A DNA stretch of 64,000 nucleotides from Maricaulis maris (GTDB lineage Bacteria > Pseudomonadota > Alphaproteobacteria > Caulobacterales > Maricaulaceae): NCBI RefSeq assembly GCF_036322705.1, contig NZ_AP027270.1:862501-926500 (forward strand), given 5' to 3'. This document shows positions 19,369-26,866 of this stretch, in pieces. The first letter of the stretch is position 1, and each line of letters begins with the position of its first letter. Both the position numbers and the translations under genes were made by a program. The notes under the pieces are model-generated. The model saw only the letters and a list, made by a program, of their open reading frames with translations. It was not told the DNA's origin and searched no databases.

Positions 19369-20162
19369 CCGGTGGCCGATCCGTATTCGGGAAGGATGTC
19401 CGGGTCGTGGCAATAGATCACGGCGCCGCCCTGCTCGCTGAACTGGCGAATGCGCCGGGCGGTGGAGCGGGCGAGGTCGGCATCATCCAGGATCAGCGCC
19501 GCGGGGCCCCCGGGCTGGCGGTCTTCCATGACGGCCTGGTGCAGCCATTGTGCGTCGGCAGCATAGAGCAGGGGCGTCTCGAACTGCGTAAAGCACAGGC
19601 CGACATGGCCGCGCATATGACCCGGCAGCGGCACCGCGAGGACGCTGCCATCGCCAAACAGATCGCGGGCCGGTCCCAGTCCCAGCGGCGCCGGGCGCTC
19701 CGGGCAGGCGTTGATGTCCGCGATCCGGTCGAGCGCATCGGGCGGCAGCAATTCCGCGAAGACGCCATGCCGCAGCCGGATTGGTCCGGCCGCCAGATAG
19801 TGCTCAAGCGCCGTCTTGTCGGCGATGATGCGGGCATCGGGATAATCGCGCAGGGCCGCGACATGGTCGGCGTGCAGGTGGGTGAGGATGATCGTGCGGG
19901 CGTCCGGCTGCGCGTCCGGCAAGGTCGCCATGGTCAGGCGCGGTCGGAGCAGGGCCGCATAAATCCGCAGGGCAAATGAGCGAGGGCCGGTGGTGACCCG
20001 GTGATTATAGCCGGTATCGATCAGGCAGGTGCCCGCCGCGCCATGCTCGAAGACGCCGTAGCGCACCGGAATGTCCAGAATCTGTCCGCGACCGCCCTTC
20101 AGGACCAGCCATTCCGGAGCCCGAATGATGGCCGAGTTCGGAAAGCTGAGGCTATGGATCAT
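19365..20162 (-). CDS. Metallo-beta-lactamase-fold hydrolase
   Basis: A 265-residue MBL-fold enzyme with a complete two-metal site: HLHADH at 95-100, the second histidine region PGHMRGHVG (His182/His186), Asp203 in AADAQW and His252 in CHD near the C-terminus. Its layout (CLIDTGYNH, then LTHLHADHVAALRDYPDARI) resembles lactonase-like members of the superfamily. It starts inside the end of the SDR gene and ends inside the start of the adenylating-enzyme gene (4-base ATGA overlaps both times). In the cassette it may hydrolyse a thioester or lactone intermediate; this is inference. Confidence 0.9.
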   Translation of the reverse strand: MIHSLSFPNSAIIRAPEWLVLKGGRGQILDIPVRYGVFEHGAAGTCLIDTGYNHRVTTGPRSFALRIYAALLRPRLTMATLPDAQPDARTIILTHLHADHVAALRDYPDARIIADKTALEHYLAAGPIRLRHGVFAELLPPDALDRIADINACPERPAPLGLGPARDLFGDGSVLAVPLPGHMRGHVGLCFTQFETPLLYAADAQWLHQAVMEDRQPGGPAALILDDADLARSTARRIRQFSEQGGAVIYCHDPDILPEYGSATG

Positions 20163-21139
20163 GGCGACACCGTTGTGAAGGTCCGCTCCAGCCCGGTCTG
20201 GAAATCAATCCGGGGCGACCAGCGAAGTGTGTCGCGCGCGGCCGACAGGTCGAGGGTCTGGCTGAAAGCAAAAATGCCGATCCCGTAGGCGGTGACGGGC
20301 GGTTCGGGCCGGTGCGGCAGGCGACGGCAGATGGTCTCCGAAACACGGGCAGCACCGAGGGCCAGCGAGACCGGGAGCGGGCGCCAGCGAATGGACAGGC
20401 CGGTCCGGGCTGCTGCCGCCTCCACGATCTCCCGTATGGCCATCGGCTGGCCGCCGGAGATATTGAAAACCCGGCGTTCGGGACCGGCATTGGGCATGGG
20501 TGCGAGATCCAGCGCGGCTTCCACCGCGCTGACCACATCATCGACATGGGTCAGGTCGGTGACGGCCGCCCCGTCCCGCAGCAGCGGCAGGGCGCGGCTG
20601 GCCGCGGCTTTCAGGAGGCGCGGCAGTAGCGCTGTGTCACCCGCGCCGTAAAGCCCGCGCGGGCGCAGTAGAATGGGGTCCAGCGTGGTTTCGCCAAGAA
20701 CCAGTCCTTCCGCCTGTCGCTTGGTGCGGGCATAGCTGTTGACCGGCTCGCCCAGCGGCTGCTCCTCGCGCACATCAAGCTGGTCCGCGAAGCGGAAATA
20801 GACGCTGGGGGTCGAGATGTGAACAAAGCGACGCGCGCCGCGGGCCCGCGCCGAGTGCAGGACATGGCGGGTCCCGTCAACATTGGCTCGTTGGAAGGCC
20901 TGGTCCGGGCCCCACGGACTTGAGAGCGCCGCCGCATGGACGCAGGCATCGACGCGGTCTGTCGGGGGCAGGGGGGCGAGCGCGATATCGTGCGCGATTG
21001 TGTCCGCGCCGGCCTGCGCCAGGGCCTCCAGCCGATCCGCATTCCGTCCGACCGCGATCACGGTGTCGCCCCGGTCCAGTAGGCGCCGGACCAGATGGCC
21101 GCCGAGAAATCCTGTCGCGCCGGTGACCAGAATACGCAT
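20159..21139 (-). CDS. Extended short-chain dehydrogenase/reductase (NAD(P)-dependent)
   Basis: A 326-residue extended SDR. The Rossmann motif TGATGFLGG spans residues 6-14, VHAAALSSPWG is the typical acidic/Ala-rich loop, the catalytic serine lies in HISTPSVYF (about 109-112), and Tyr136-x-x-x-Lys140 sits in NSYARTK. The GG-Q-MAIREI segment and overall length fit the 3-beta-HSD/OleD-like reductases that act on 2-alkyl-3-keto acids and the NDP-sugar epimerases. Its position four bases after a KAS III-like gene favours reduction of a beta-keto product. The downstream MBL gene overlaps it by 4 bases. Confidence 0.9.
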   Translation of the reverse strand: MRILVTGATGFLGGHLVRRLLDRGDTVIAVGRNADRLEALAQAGADTIAHDIALAPLPPTDRVDACVHAAALSSPWGPDQAFQRANVDGTRHVLHSARARGARRFVHISTPSVYFRFADQLDVREEQPLGEPVNSYARTKRQAEGLVLGETTLDPILLRPRGLYGAGDTALLPRLLKAAASRALPLLRDGAAVTDLTHVDDVVSAVEAALDLAPMPNAGPERRVFNISGGQPMAIREIVEAAAARTGLSIRWRPLPVSLALGAARVSETICRRLPHRPEPPVTAYGIGIFAFSQTLDLSAARDTLRWSPRIDFQTGLERTFTTVSP

Positions 21140-21143
21140 GACG

Positions 21144-22193
21144 CTAGCTCTCCAGCCCGATGCCGCCCAGGGACAGGCCGGCCGAGGTGCCGATCATCAA
21201 TATCTTCATGCCCGGCCGGATCCGGCCCTCGGCGCGGGCGCTGGACAGAGCGACCGGAAGAGACGCGGCGATCAGGTTTCCCGTGTCGGCGACATGGTTG
21301 AAGACCCGGTCAGCATCAAAACCGCTGCGTCGGGCCATATGAGCGAGGGCGAGGGGTGAGGCCTGGTGGGGAATGACAAGATCGACCTCGTCGGCGCGCC
21401 AGCCCAACCGGTCAAGAAGGGACGCAATGAACGCAGGAAGCTTCTCGGCGGATAGGCGGAAAACCTCCGGCCCGTCCATCCGGAACAGGGCGTGGGCTGC
21501 GAAGGCTTCGCGCTCGGTCCGGAAGTCGAACCGCGTCCCGCCGGCCGCAAGGGCGCAGTAGTCGTACGCCTCGCAATGGGTTTCCATAAGCACGTCGCGG
21601 AGCCGAAGCTCGACGCTTGCCCCGGTGGCGTTGGCGGACACGACAAGGGCGGCGGCGCCGTCGCCAAACAGGCCGGCCGTCTTGGGGTCGGTGTCCCAGG
21701 GCAGAGCCCGGGACGCGATCTCGGAGGTAACCACCAGAACCGTCCTCGCGCGGCCACTGGCGATATGCAGGCTGGCGAGGTCAAGGGCCGTCAGGGCGCT
21801 CAGGCAGGTCGCGTTGACGTCATAGGCGGGAAAGGCAAGATCAGCCCCGCCCAGTTCGCGCTTCACAAGCGGCGCCGTCGCCGGGATGGGCTGACGCCCG
21901 ACCGCGGCGCCGAACAGCAGCAGGTCGATGTCGGCCATCGCGAGCCCGGCATCGTCAAGCGCCGCGCGAGCCGCCCGGGCGGCCATGGCTTCCTGACTGT
22001 CACCCGGGCCGGCGACGGTGCGGGAGCGGACGCCGCACAATCGTTCCAGCCAACCGGGCGTGCGGCCCAGCTCGCGGTCGATCTCCGTCGAATCACGGCG
22101 CCGCGAAGCGAGGCAGTGGGCGAGGCCGCGGATCACGGGCTGGATGTGTGTGTTCGACGCCCGGACCGGCTCGATCTGGCTGATTACCGACAT
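21144..22193 (-). CDS. KAS III-like thiolase-fold condensing enzyme
   Basis: A 349-residue condensing enzyme of the FabH/OleA branch. The catalytic triad is complete: Cys130 (VNATCLSAL), His276 (VIPHQAS) and Asn306 (DTGNLIAAS). The C-terminal IGTSAGLSLGGIGLES is the family's final loop. It would perform a decarboxylative or non-decarboxylative Claisen condensation on an acyl-CoA or acyl-ACP. The start follows ggaaagg; a longer frame adds eight residues. It is the first gene of the five-gene minus-strand cassette and is unlikely to be the housekeeping FabH, since plsX/ihfA neighbours are missing. Confidence 0.9.
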   Translation of the reverse strand: MSVISQIEPVRASNTHIQPVIRGLAHCLASRRRDSTEIDRELGRTPGWLERLCGVRSRTVAGPGDSQEAMAARAARAALDDAGLAMADIDLLLFGAAVGRQPIPATAPLVKRELGGADLAFPAYDVNATCLSALTALDLASLHIASGRARTVLVVTSEIASRALPWDTDPKTAGLFGDGAAALVVSANATGASVELRLRDVLMETHCEAYDYCALAAGGTRFDFRTEREAFAAHALFRMDGPEVFRLSAEKLPAFIASLLDRLGWRADEVDLVIPHQASPLALAHMARRSGFDADRVFNHVADTGNLIAASLPVALSSARAEGRIRPGMKILMIGTSAGLSLGGIGLES

Positions 22194-22620
22194 GATATGC
22201 GACCTTTCCGACGGCATCTCCGGAGAAACCGTAGTCAGTCGCGCCGGGGCAAGGCAAGAAAAAAGACAAGAGCCGTGAATCGTATTTACCTGATTTATAG
22301 ACGCTTTTTTCGGTCATGAGGCGTCGCGCAGGTGCCCGGGCCGGTCTGCCGGTGGAGAAAGCCGGCCCGAGCCATGCGATCGCCTCCGTCGAGGCTGAGG
22401 GCTCGGCGGTGGCCGGAGCGGCAAATACACGACGGGCCGGGCGCTCCGGTCGTTTCCGTTGACGATCTTGATGCGCGGTCTGCATTCGGGCTTGCATAGC
22501 CGGTCGGACCTTGTGTATCAGGCGCCATCCTAAACCGGGTGTGCGTGGCATGCCCATCCAATCAACCACCATGTCGATCGGCCATTCGTCTCCAGATCGA
22601 CGCTGTAGAGGTGAAGATCG
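22194..22620. other. Divergent intergenic region between the KAS III-like cassette and tufB
   Basis: About 430 bases without a convincing gene. The part next to the cassette (about 22250-22315) is conspicuously A/T-rich for this genome and contains tataaa on the minus strand near 22296, so it probably holds the cassette promoter. The tufB side has a weak sigma-70-like candidate (ttgcat at 22492, tatcag at 22516, spacing 18) and an untranslated leader of roughly 90 bases. A short minus-strand frame (22295-22561) has Arg/Ser-rich composition and no recognisable family; I reject it as a gene. Confidence 0.5.
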
Positions 22621-23811
22621 ATGGCGAAGGAAAAGTTTCAGCGGACTAAGCCGCACGCGAACATCGGCACGATTGGTCACGTTGACCATGGCAAGACGAC
22701 GCTGACGGCTGCGATCACGATGGTGCTGGCGGAAGCCTCCGGCGGTGTCGCGAAGGGTTATGACGAGATTGACAGCGCGCCTGAAGAGAAGGCGCGCGGC
22801 ATCACGATCTCGACGGCTCACGTCGAATACGAGACGGCGAACCGTCACTACGCACACGTCGATTGCCCGGGCCACGCTGACTATGTGAAGAACATGATCA
22901 CGGGCGCGGCACAGATGGACGGTGCCATTCTGGTTGTGAACGCCGCTGACGGCCCGATGCCGCAGACGCGTGAGCACATTCTTCTGGCTCGCCAGGTTGG
23001 CGTTCCGGCGCTTGTTGTCTTCCTGAACAAGGTTGACCAGGTTGACGATGAAGAGCTGCTCGAGCTGGTGGAAATGGAAGTTCGCGAACTTCTGTCCTCC
23101 TATGATTTCCCGGGCGACGATCTTCCGATCGTTGCGGGTTCGGCTCTGGCGGCTGTTGAAGGCCGTGACGACAATATCGGCAAGGACAAGATCCTTGAGC
23201 TGATGGCGGCAGTCGACGAATACATCCCGACGCCTGAGCGTCCGGTTGACCAGCCCTTCCTGATGCCGATCGAGGACGTGTTCTCGATTTCGGGCCGGGG
23301 TACGGTTGTGACCGGTCGTATCGAGCGCGGCATCGTCAAGGTTGGTGAAGAGATCGAAATCGTCGGTGTCCGTGACACCTCGAAGACGACCTGCACCGGC
23401 GTTGAGATGTTCCGCAAGCTGCTCGACCAGGGCCAGGCTGGCGACAATGTCGGCGTGCTTCTGCGCGGCGTGGATCGTGAAGGCGTTGAGCGCGGTCAGG
23501 TTCTGGCCAAGCCGGGCTCCATCACCCCGCACAAGAAGTTCGTGGCTGAAGCCTACATCCTGACCAAGGAAGAGGGCGGTCGTCACACCCCGTTCTTCAC
23601 CAATTACCGTCCGCAATTCTACTTCCGCACGACCGACGTCACCGGCGTCGTGACGCTGAACGAAGGTACGGAAATGGTGATGCCGGGCGACAACATCGAA
23701 ATGAATGTCGAACTGATCGTGCCGATCGCCATGGAAGAGAAGCTCCGCTTCGCTATCCGTGAAGGTGGCCGCACCGTCGGCGCCGGCGTCGTCTCGAAGA
23801 TCATCGAGTAG
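22621..23811 (+). CDS. tufB: Elongation factor Tu, copy B
   Basis: A 396-residue GTPase that delivers aminoacyl-tRNA to the ribosome. G1 is GHVDHGKTT, switch I is [12 protein letters not shown] (Pro54 present), G3 is DCPGHADY and G4 is NKVD. Compared with the copy at 48430-49620 I find one difference, codon 58 GCG here and GCA there, both alanine. Sequence identity begins at the ATG and ends within a few bases of the stop, while the flanks are unrelated. It is monocistronic by appearance, with its own terminator. Confidence 0.98.
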   Translation: MAKEKFQRTKPHANIGTIGHVDHGKTTLTAAITMVLAEASGGVAKGYDEIDSAPEEKARGITISTAHVEYETANRHYAHVDCPGHADYVKNMITGAAQMDGAILVVNAADGPMPQTREHILLARQVGVPALVVFLNKVDQVDDEELLELVEMEVRELLSSYDFPGDDLPIVAGSALAAVEGRDDNIGKDKILELMAAVDEYIPTPERPVDQPFLMPIEDVFSISGRGTVVTGRIERGIVKVGEEIEIVGVRDTSKTTCTGVEMFRKLLDQGQAGDNVGVLLRGVDREGVERGQVLAKPGSITPHKKFVAEAYILTKEEGGRHTPFFTNYRPQFYFRTTDVTGVVTLNEGTEMVMPGDNIEMNVELIVPIAMEEKLRFAIREGGRTVGAGVVSKIIE

Positions 23812-23837
23812 ACCCACCCGATATTGGTGACAGATCA

Positions 23838-23873
23838 CGGCGCGTTCCATCCGGGGCGCGCCGTTTTCTTTTG
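23838..23873 (+). terminator. Intrinsic terminator after tufB
   Basis: Perfect 7-base arms cggcgcg and cgcgccg with a 12-base loop are followed by ttttcttttg. It separates tufB from the oxygenase operon. Confidence 0.85.
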
Positions 23874-23969
23874 TGGTCGCGCGGGAAAGCCTGCTGACGG
23901 CTCGTCTGGACAGTCCCGGACGGGCTGGATAGGTGTTTGGGGTCTGTTTGTTACAGCTGGTGACCCTGC

Positions 23970-24737
23970 ATGGCCGATACGCTTCACCTTCGTCTCAATC
24001 CGGCGCTCGAGCCCGACCGCTGGGCGCGGCAATATGCTGAAACCAGGCTGGTCCAGATTCCGGATGTCTTCGAGCCCGAGCTGGCCGAGGAAGTCAGCGC
24101 GATCCTGCGCGACACGCTGAACTGGCGGCTCGTTTTTCCCGAGCCCACGGCCCAGGGCGAGGGGCATGAAATCGTGGTTCAGCTGACCCAGCAGGATGTG
24201 CAGCGGATGGGCCGCGAGGCGGTGTCCGCCCAGATCGGTGCGGTCATGCAGCGCGCCCAGAAGAATTACGGCTATCTCTACGACGCCTATCCGATGATCC
24301 AGGCCTACACCTCGCATTGGGATCAGGGTCACCCCATTCACACAATCACCGAATTCCTCAATAGCCGCGAATTTCTTGATTTCGGCCGGACGGTGACCGG
24401 TGCGCCCGTTGTCACCAAGGCGGATGCTCAGGCGACGCGGTATGCGCGCGGACATTTCCTGACCCGCCATGTCGACGAAGGTCATGACCAGGAACGGGTG
24501 GCCGCCTACACGCTGGGGTTCACCCGCAACTGGCAGACCGATTGGGGTGGCTTGCTGATGCTGGTCGAGGAGGGGCTGGATGTCTCGCGCGCCTTCCTGC
24601 CGCGCTTCAACATGCTGTCGATCTTTGACGGGCGCCGCATGCACTCGGTCAGCCCGGTCGCGCCGTTTGCCGGGGATGGGCGTTACCAGATCACCGGCTG
24701 GTTCCGGAATGATCCGCCGGTACGAGGTGCCGGATGA
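23970..24737 (+). CDS. 2-oxoglutarate/Fe(II)-dependent oxygenase
   Basis: A 255-residue protein with the double-stranded beta-helix oxygenase signature. His167-Val-Asp169 and the distal His225 (RRMHSVSPV) form the iron facial triad, and Arg238 (RYQITGWF) is placed to bind 2-oxoglutarate. The sequence resembles prolyl-4-hydroxylase-like members (PHD/Ofd1/Tpa1 branch), so a protein side chain is a plausible substrate, but this is inference. It has no signal peptide. Its last codons overlap the TPR-sulfotransferase gene by 4 bases. It lies 160 bases after tufB, beyond a terminator. Confidence 0.88.
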   Translation: MADTLHLRLNPALEPDRWARQYAETRLVQIPDVFEPELAEEVSAILRDTLNWRLVFPEPTAQGEGHEIVVQLTQQDVQRMGREAVSAQIGAVMQRAQKNYGYLYDAYPMIQAYTSHWDQGHPIHTITEFLNSREFLDFGRTVTGAPVVTKADAQATRYARGHFLTRHVDEGHDQERVAAYTLGFTRNWQTDWGGLLMLVEEGLDVSRAFLPRFNMLSIFDGRRMHSVSPVAPFAGDGRYQITGWFRNDPPVRGAG

Positions 24738-26866
24738 CCAGCCCTGACCCCCGATTGGCCGAGGCGCGGGAGCGGCGGCTGCAGGACGACTTTGGTCAGG
24801 CCCGGGCACTGTGTCACGCCGTACTGGAAACCCGTCCGGATGATGCCGAGGCGCTGGGGCTGCTGGGGATTTGCGATATTGAATGCGGGGATGTGACCGG
24901 TGGACGCGCCTGGCTGGACCAGGCGGAAGCGGCCGATCCCGGCAATGCCTCGGTGCATCTGTATCGGTCGATGCAGTTCGAGGCCGAAGGCAACGCCAAG
25001 GCGGCGCTGGATGCGGCCCGTCGGGCCAGCGAGTGCGATTCCGGCCGCTTTGACATCTGGGGGCGCCTCGGTGACCTCGCCGGCATTGGCGGCAATCTGC
25101 CGCTGGCGGCTGAATGTTTTGACAAGGCGTTGAGAGCCGAGGAACAGCACCCGGCCCGGGCCCATGTTGCCTTGCGCCTGGCGGGCCTCGAATTGCAGCT
25201 TGGTCGGACCGATGCTGCCGAAGCAGCGCTCCAGGCGACGGAAGCCGCTAGCGGCGGCGGCCTGCCACCGGAAGGCCTTGCCATTCGTGCAGCCGTCGCG
25301 CGCAACCGGGCGGACTGGTCGCTCCTGCGCGATGTCGCGCAGGACTGGCTTGATGCCGTGCCGAATGACAATGACGCCCGCGGCGCGCTCGCCCAGGCCC
25401 TGTCCCAGCTCGGCTATTACCGTCGGGCGATCGAGATATTTAGCCCCGTCGTGGCCGAACGTGGCGCGGATCCCGGCTCGCTGGCGGCCCTCGGGCGATT
25501 GTATCTCGGCGCGCGCGATACCGAGGCGGCCAGAAAGACGTTCGAGTCGGCCCTCGAGATCGATCCGAATTCAGCCGATGCCCTGTTCGGTCTCGCCCGT
25601 ATCGGCAATTTCGCCGGACGTGTGGATGAGGTTGAAACCTACTGCCGCCGCATTCTTGCCGCCCATCCCGATCATCTTGATGCCTGTGCGTTCCTGTCCG
25701 AGACGACGGGGGGGCGGATCGAGGATGACGAGTTGGCGACGCTGGAAACCGCCCGCGAGCGGTCCGACTTGCCGGCAGACCGCCGTTCGGTCGCATTGTT
25801 TGCGCTCGGCGATGCCTATCACCGGCGTAAACGGCGCGCCGAGGCTTTCGCGGTCTGGACTCTGGCGAATGAGACCAAGTGGCTGCAACATAACGGTCGC
25901 TTGGAATCCGGCTATGACCGGGATGCCCAATGCGCTCGTGTCGACAGACTCATCACGCAGTTCGACGGGCGCGAACCGGTCGGCCTCGACCCGGTCGGGC
26001 CGACGCCGATCTTCATCGTCGGCATGCCGCGTTCCGGCACAACCCTGCTCGAGGCCGCCATCTCGGCACATGATGATGTCGAGCCTTCGGGCGAACTACC
26101 GGCCCTGCCGTTCATTTTCGAACAGTTTGAACGCTGGGCGCGAGAGACCCGCTGGCAGGGCGGGCGCATTCCGGACGACCGGCTGGACGCCTGGCGGGAG
26201 ATATATTTCAAGCAGCTGCGCGAGTATGGCCTCGATGGCGCGCAGTGGGTCACCGACAAGCAACCCAGCAACTTTCAGGCAGTTGGCCTGATCCGTCAGC
26301 TCTTCCCGCGCTCGCCGGTCATCCACATCCGGCGTCGGCCGCTGGAAACCGCGTTTTCGATCTATCGGCGCAACTTCACCCGCCAGTGGCCGTTCGCGCA
26401 CGCACTCGACGATATCCGGCACTATTATGTCGAGCAGGCGCGGATGTGTGATCACTGGCTGCGGACCTATCCGGACAATGTGACCGACATTCAGTACGAG
26501 ACGCTCGTCATCGCATTCGAGGACAGCTTGCGGTCGTTGTTGGCCCACATTGGATTGTCGTGGGATCCCAAATGCCTGGAGTTCTACAAGCAGGAACGCC
26601 AGATCATGACCTTCAGTGCGATGCAGGTCCGGCGTCCGCCCTCGGCTGACCACCTCGACTCGACGACACCTTATCTCGAGTGGCTCGGTGATTTCGAGGC
26701 GGGCCTTGAGGCGTGCGGTGTCGATCCGGAAACCGGTGAGTGGCGGTCCGCCAATGAGGGTCAGGCTGGCTCTCCCCGCCCGGGCCCGAAGGCCACCGAA
26801 CCGGAGCCGGCGTCGGGTGGCTTCTGGCGGCGCCTGTTCAATCGCAGGGGCGGCGCTCAATCATGA
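24734..26866 (+). CDS. TPR-repeat sulfotransferase
   Basis: A 710-residue cytoplasmic protein. Residues 1 to about 400 are tetratricopeptide repeats (for example ALGLLGICDIECGDVTGG and ALGRLYLGARDTEAARKTFE). Residues about 421-680 form a PAPS-dependent sulfotransferase of the Sulfotransfer_3 type. The 5'-phosphosulfate-binding loop is FIVGMPRSGTTLLEAAIS, and the 3'-phosphate region is VIHIRRRPLETAFSIYRRNF. The C-terminal 40 residues are low-complexity and basic. The TPR part probably selects a peptide or protein acceptor. Both ends overlap neighbours by 4 bases, so it is the middle gene of a co-translated trio. Confidence 0.92.
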   Translation: MTSPDPRLAEARERRLQDDFGQARALCHAVLETRPDDAEALGLLGICDIECGDVTGGRAWLDQAEAADPGNASVHLYRSMQFEAEGNAKAALDAARRASECDSGRFDIWGRLGDLAGIGGNLPLAAECFDKALRAEEQHPARAHVALRLAGLELQLGRTDAAEAALQATEAASGGGLPPEGLAIRAAVARNRADWSLLRDVAQDWLDAVPNDNDARGALAQALSQLGYYRRAIEIFSPVVAERGADPGSLAALGRLYLGARDTEAARKTFESALEIDPNSADALFGLARIGNFAGRVDEVETYCRRILAAHPDHLDACAFLSETTGGRIEDDELATLETARERSDLPADRRSVALFALGDAYHRRKRRAEAFAVWTLANETKWLQHNGRLESGYDRDAQCARVDRLITQFDGREPVGLDPVGPTPIFIVGMPRSGTTLLEAAISAHDDVEPSGELPALPFIFEQFERWARETRWQGGRIPDDRLDAWREIYFKQLREYGLDGAQWVTDKQPSNFQAVGLIRQLFPRSPVIHIRRRPLETAFSIYRRNFTRQWPFAHALDDIRHYYVEQARMCDHWLRTYPDNVTDIQYETLVIAFEDSLRSLLAHIGLSWDPKCLEFYKQERQIMTFSAMQVRRPPSADHLDSTTPYLEWLGDFEAGLEACGVDPETGEWRSANEGQAGSPRPGPKATEPEPASGGFWRRLFNRRGGAQS

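Noticed and set aside
16046-22193. A tRNA-Gly-linked integrative element carrying the five-gene cassette
   Set aside because: No integrase, excisionase or repeated tRNA 3' end was seen, and base composition is like the surroundings. Insertion is possible, but a mobile element cannot be supported.
22093-23850. A 585-codon minus-strand open frame opposite tufB, with a nearly identical partner opposite tufA (48373-49668)
   Set aside because: These are antisense shadows of tuf. Their similarity follows from the tuf duplication, and their composition (Arg/His/Asp-rich, no family motif) is that of reverse-complemented highly biased codons.
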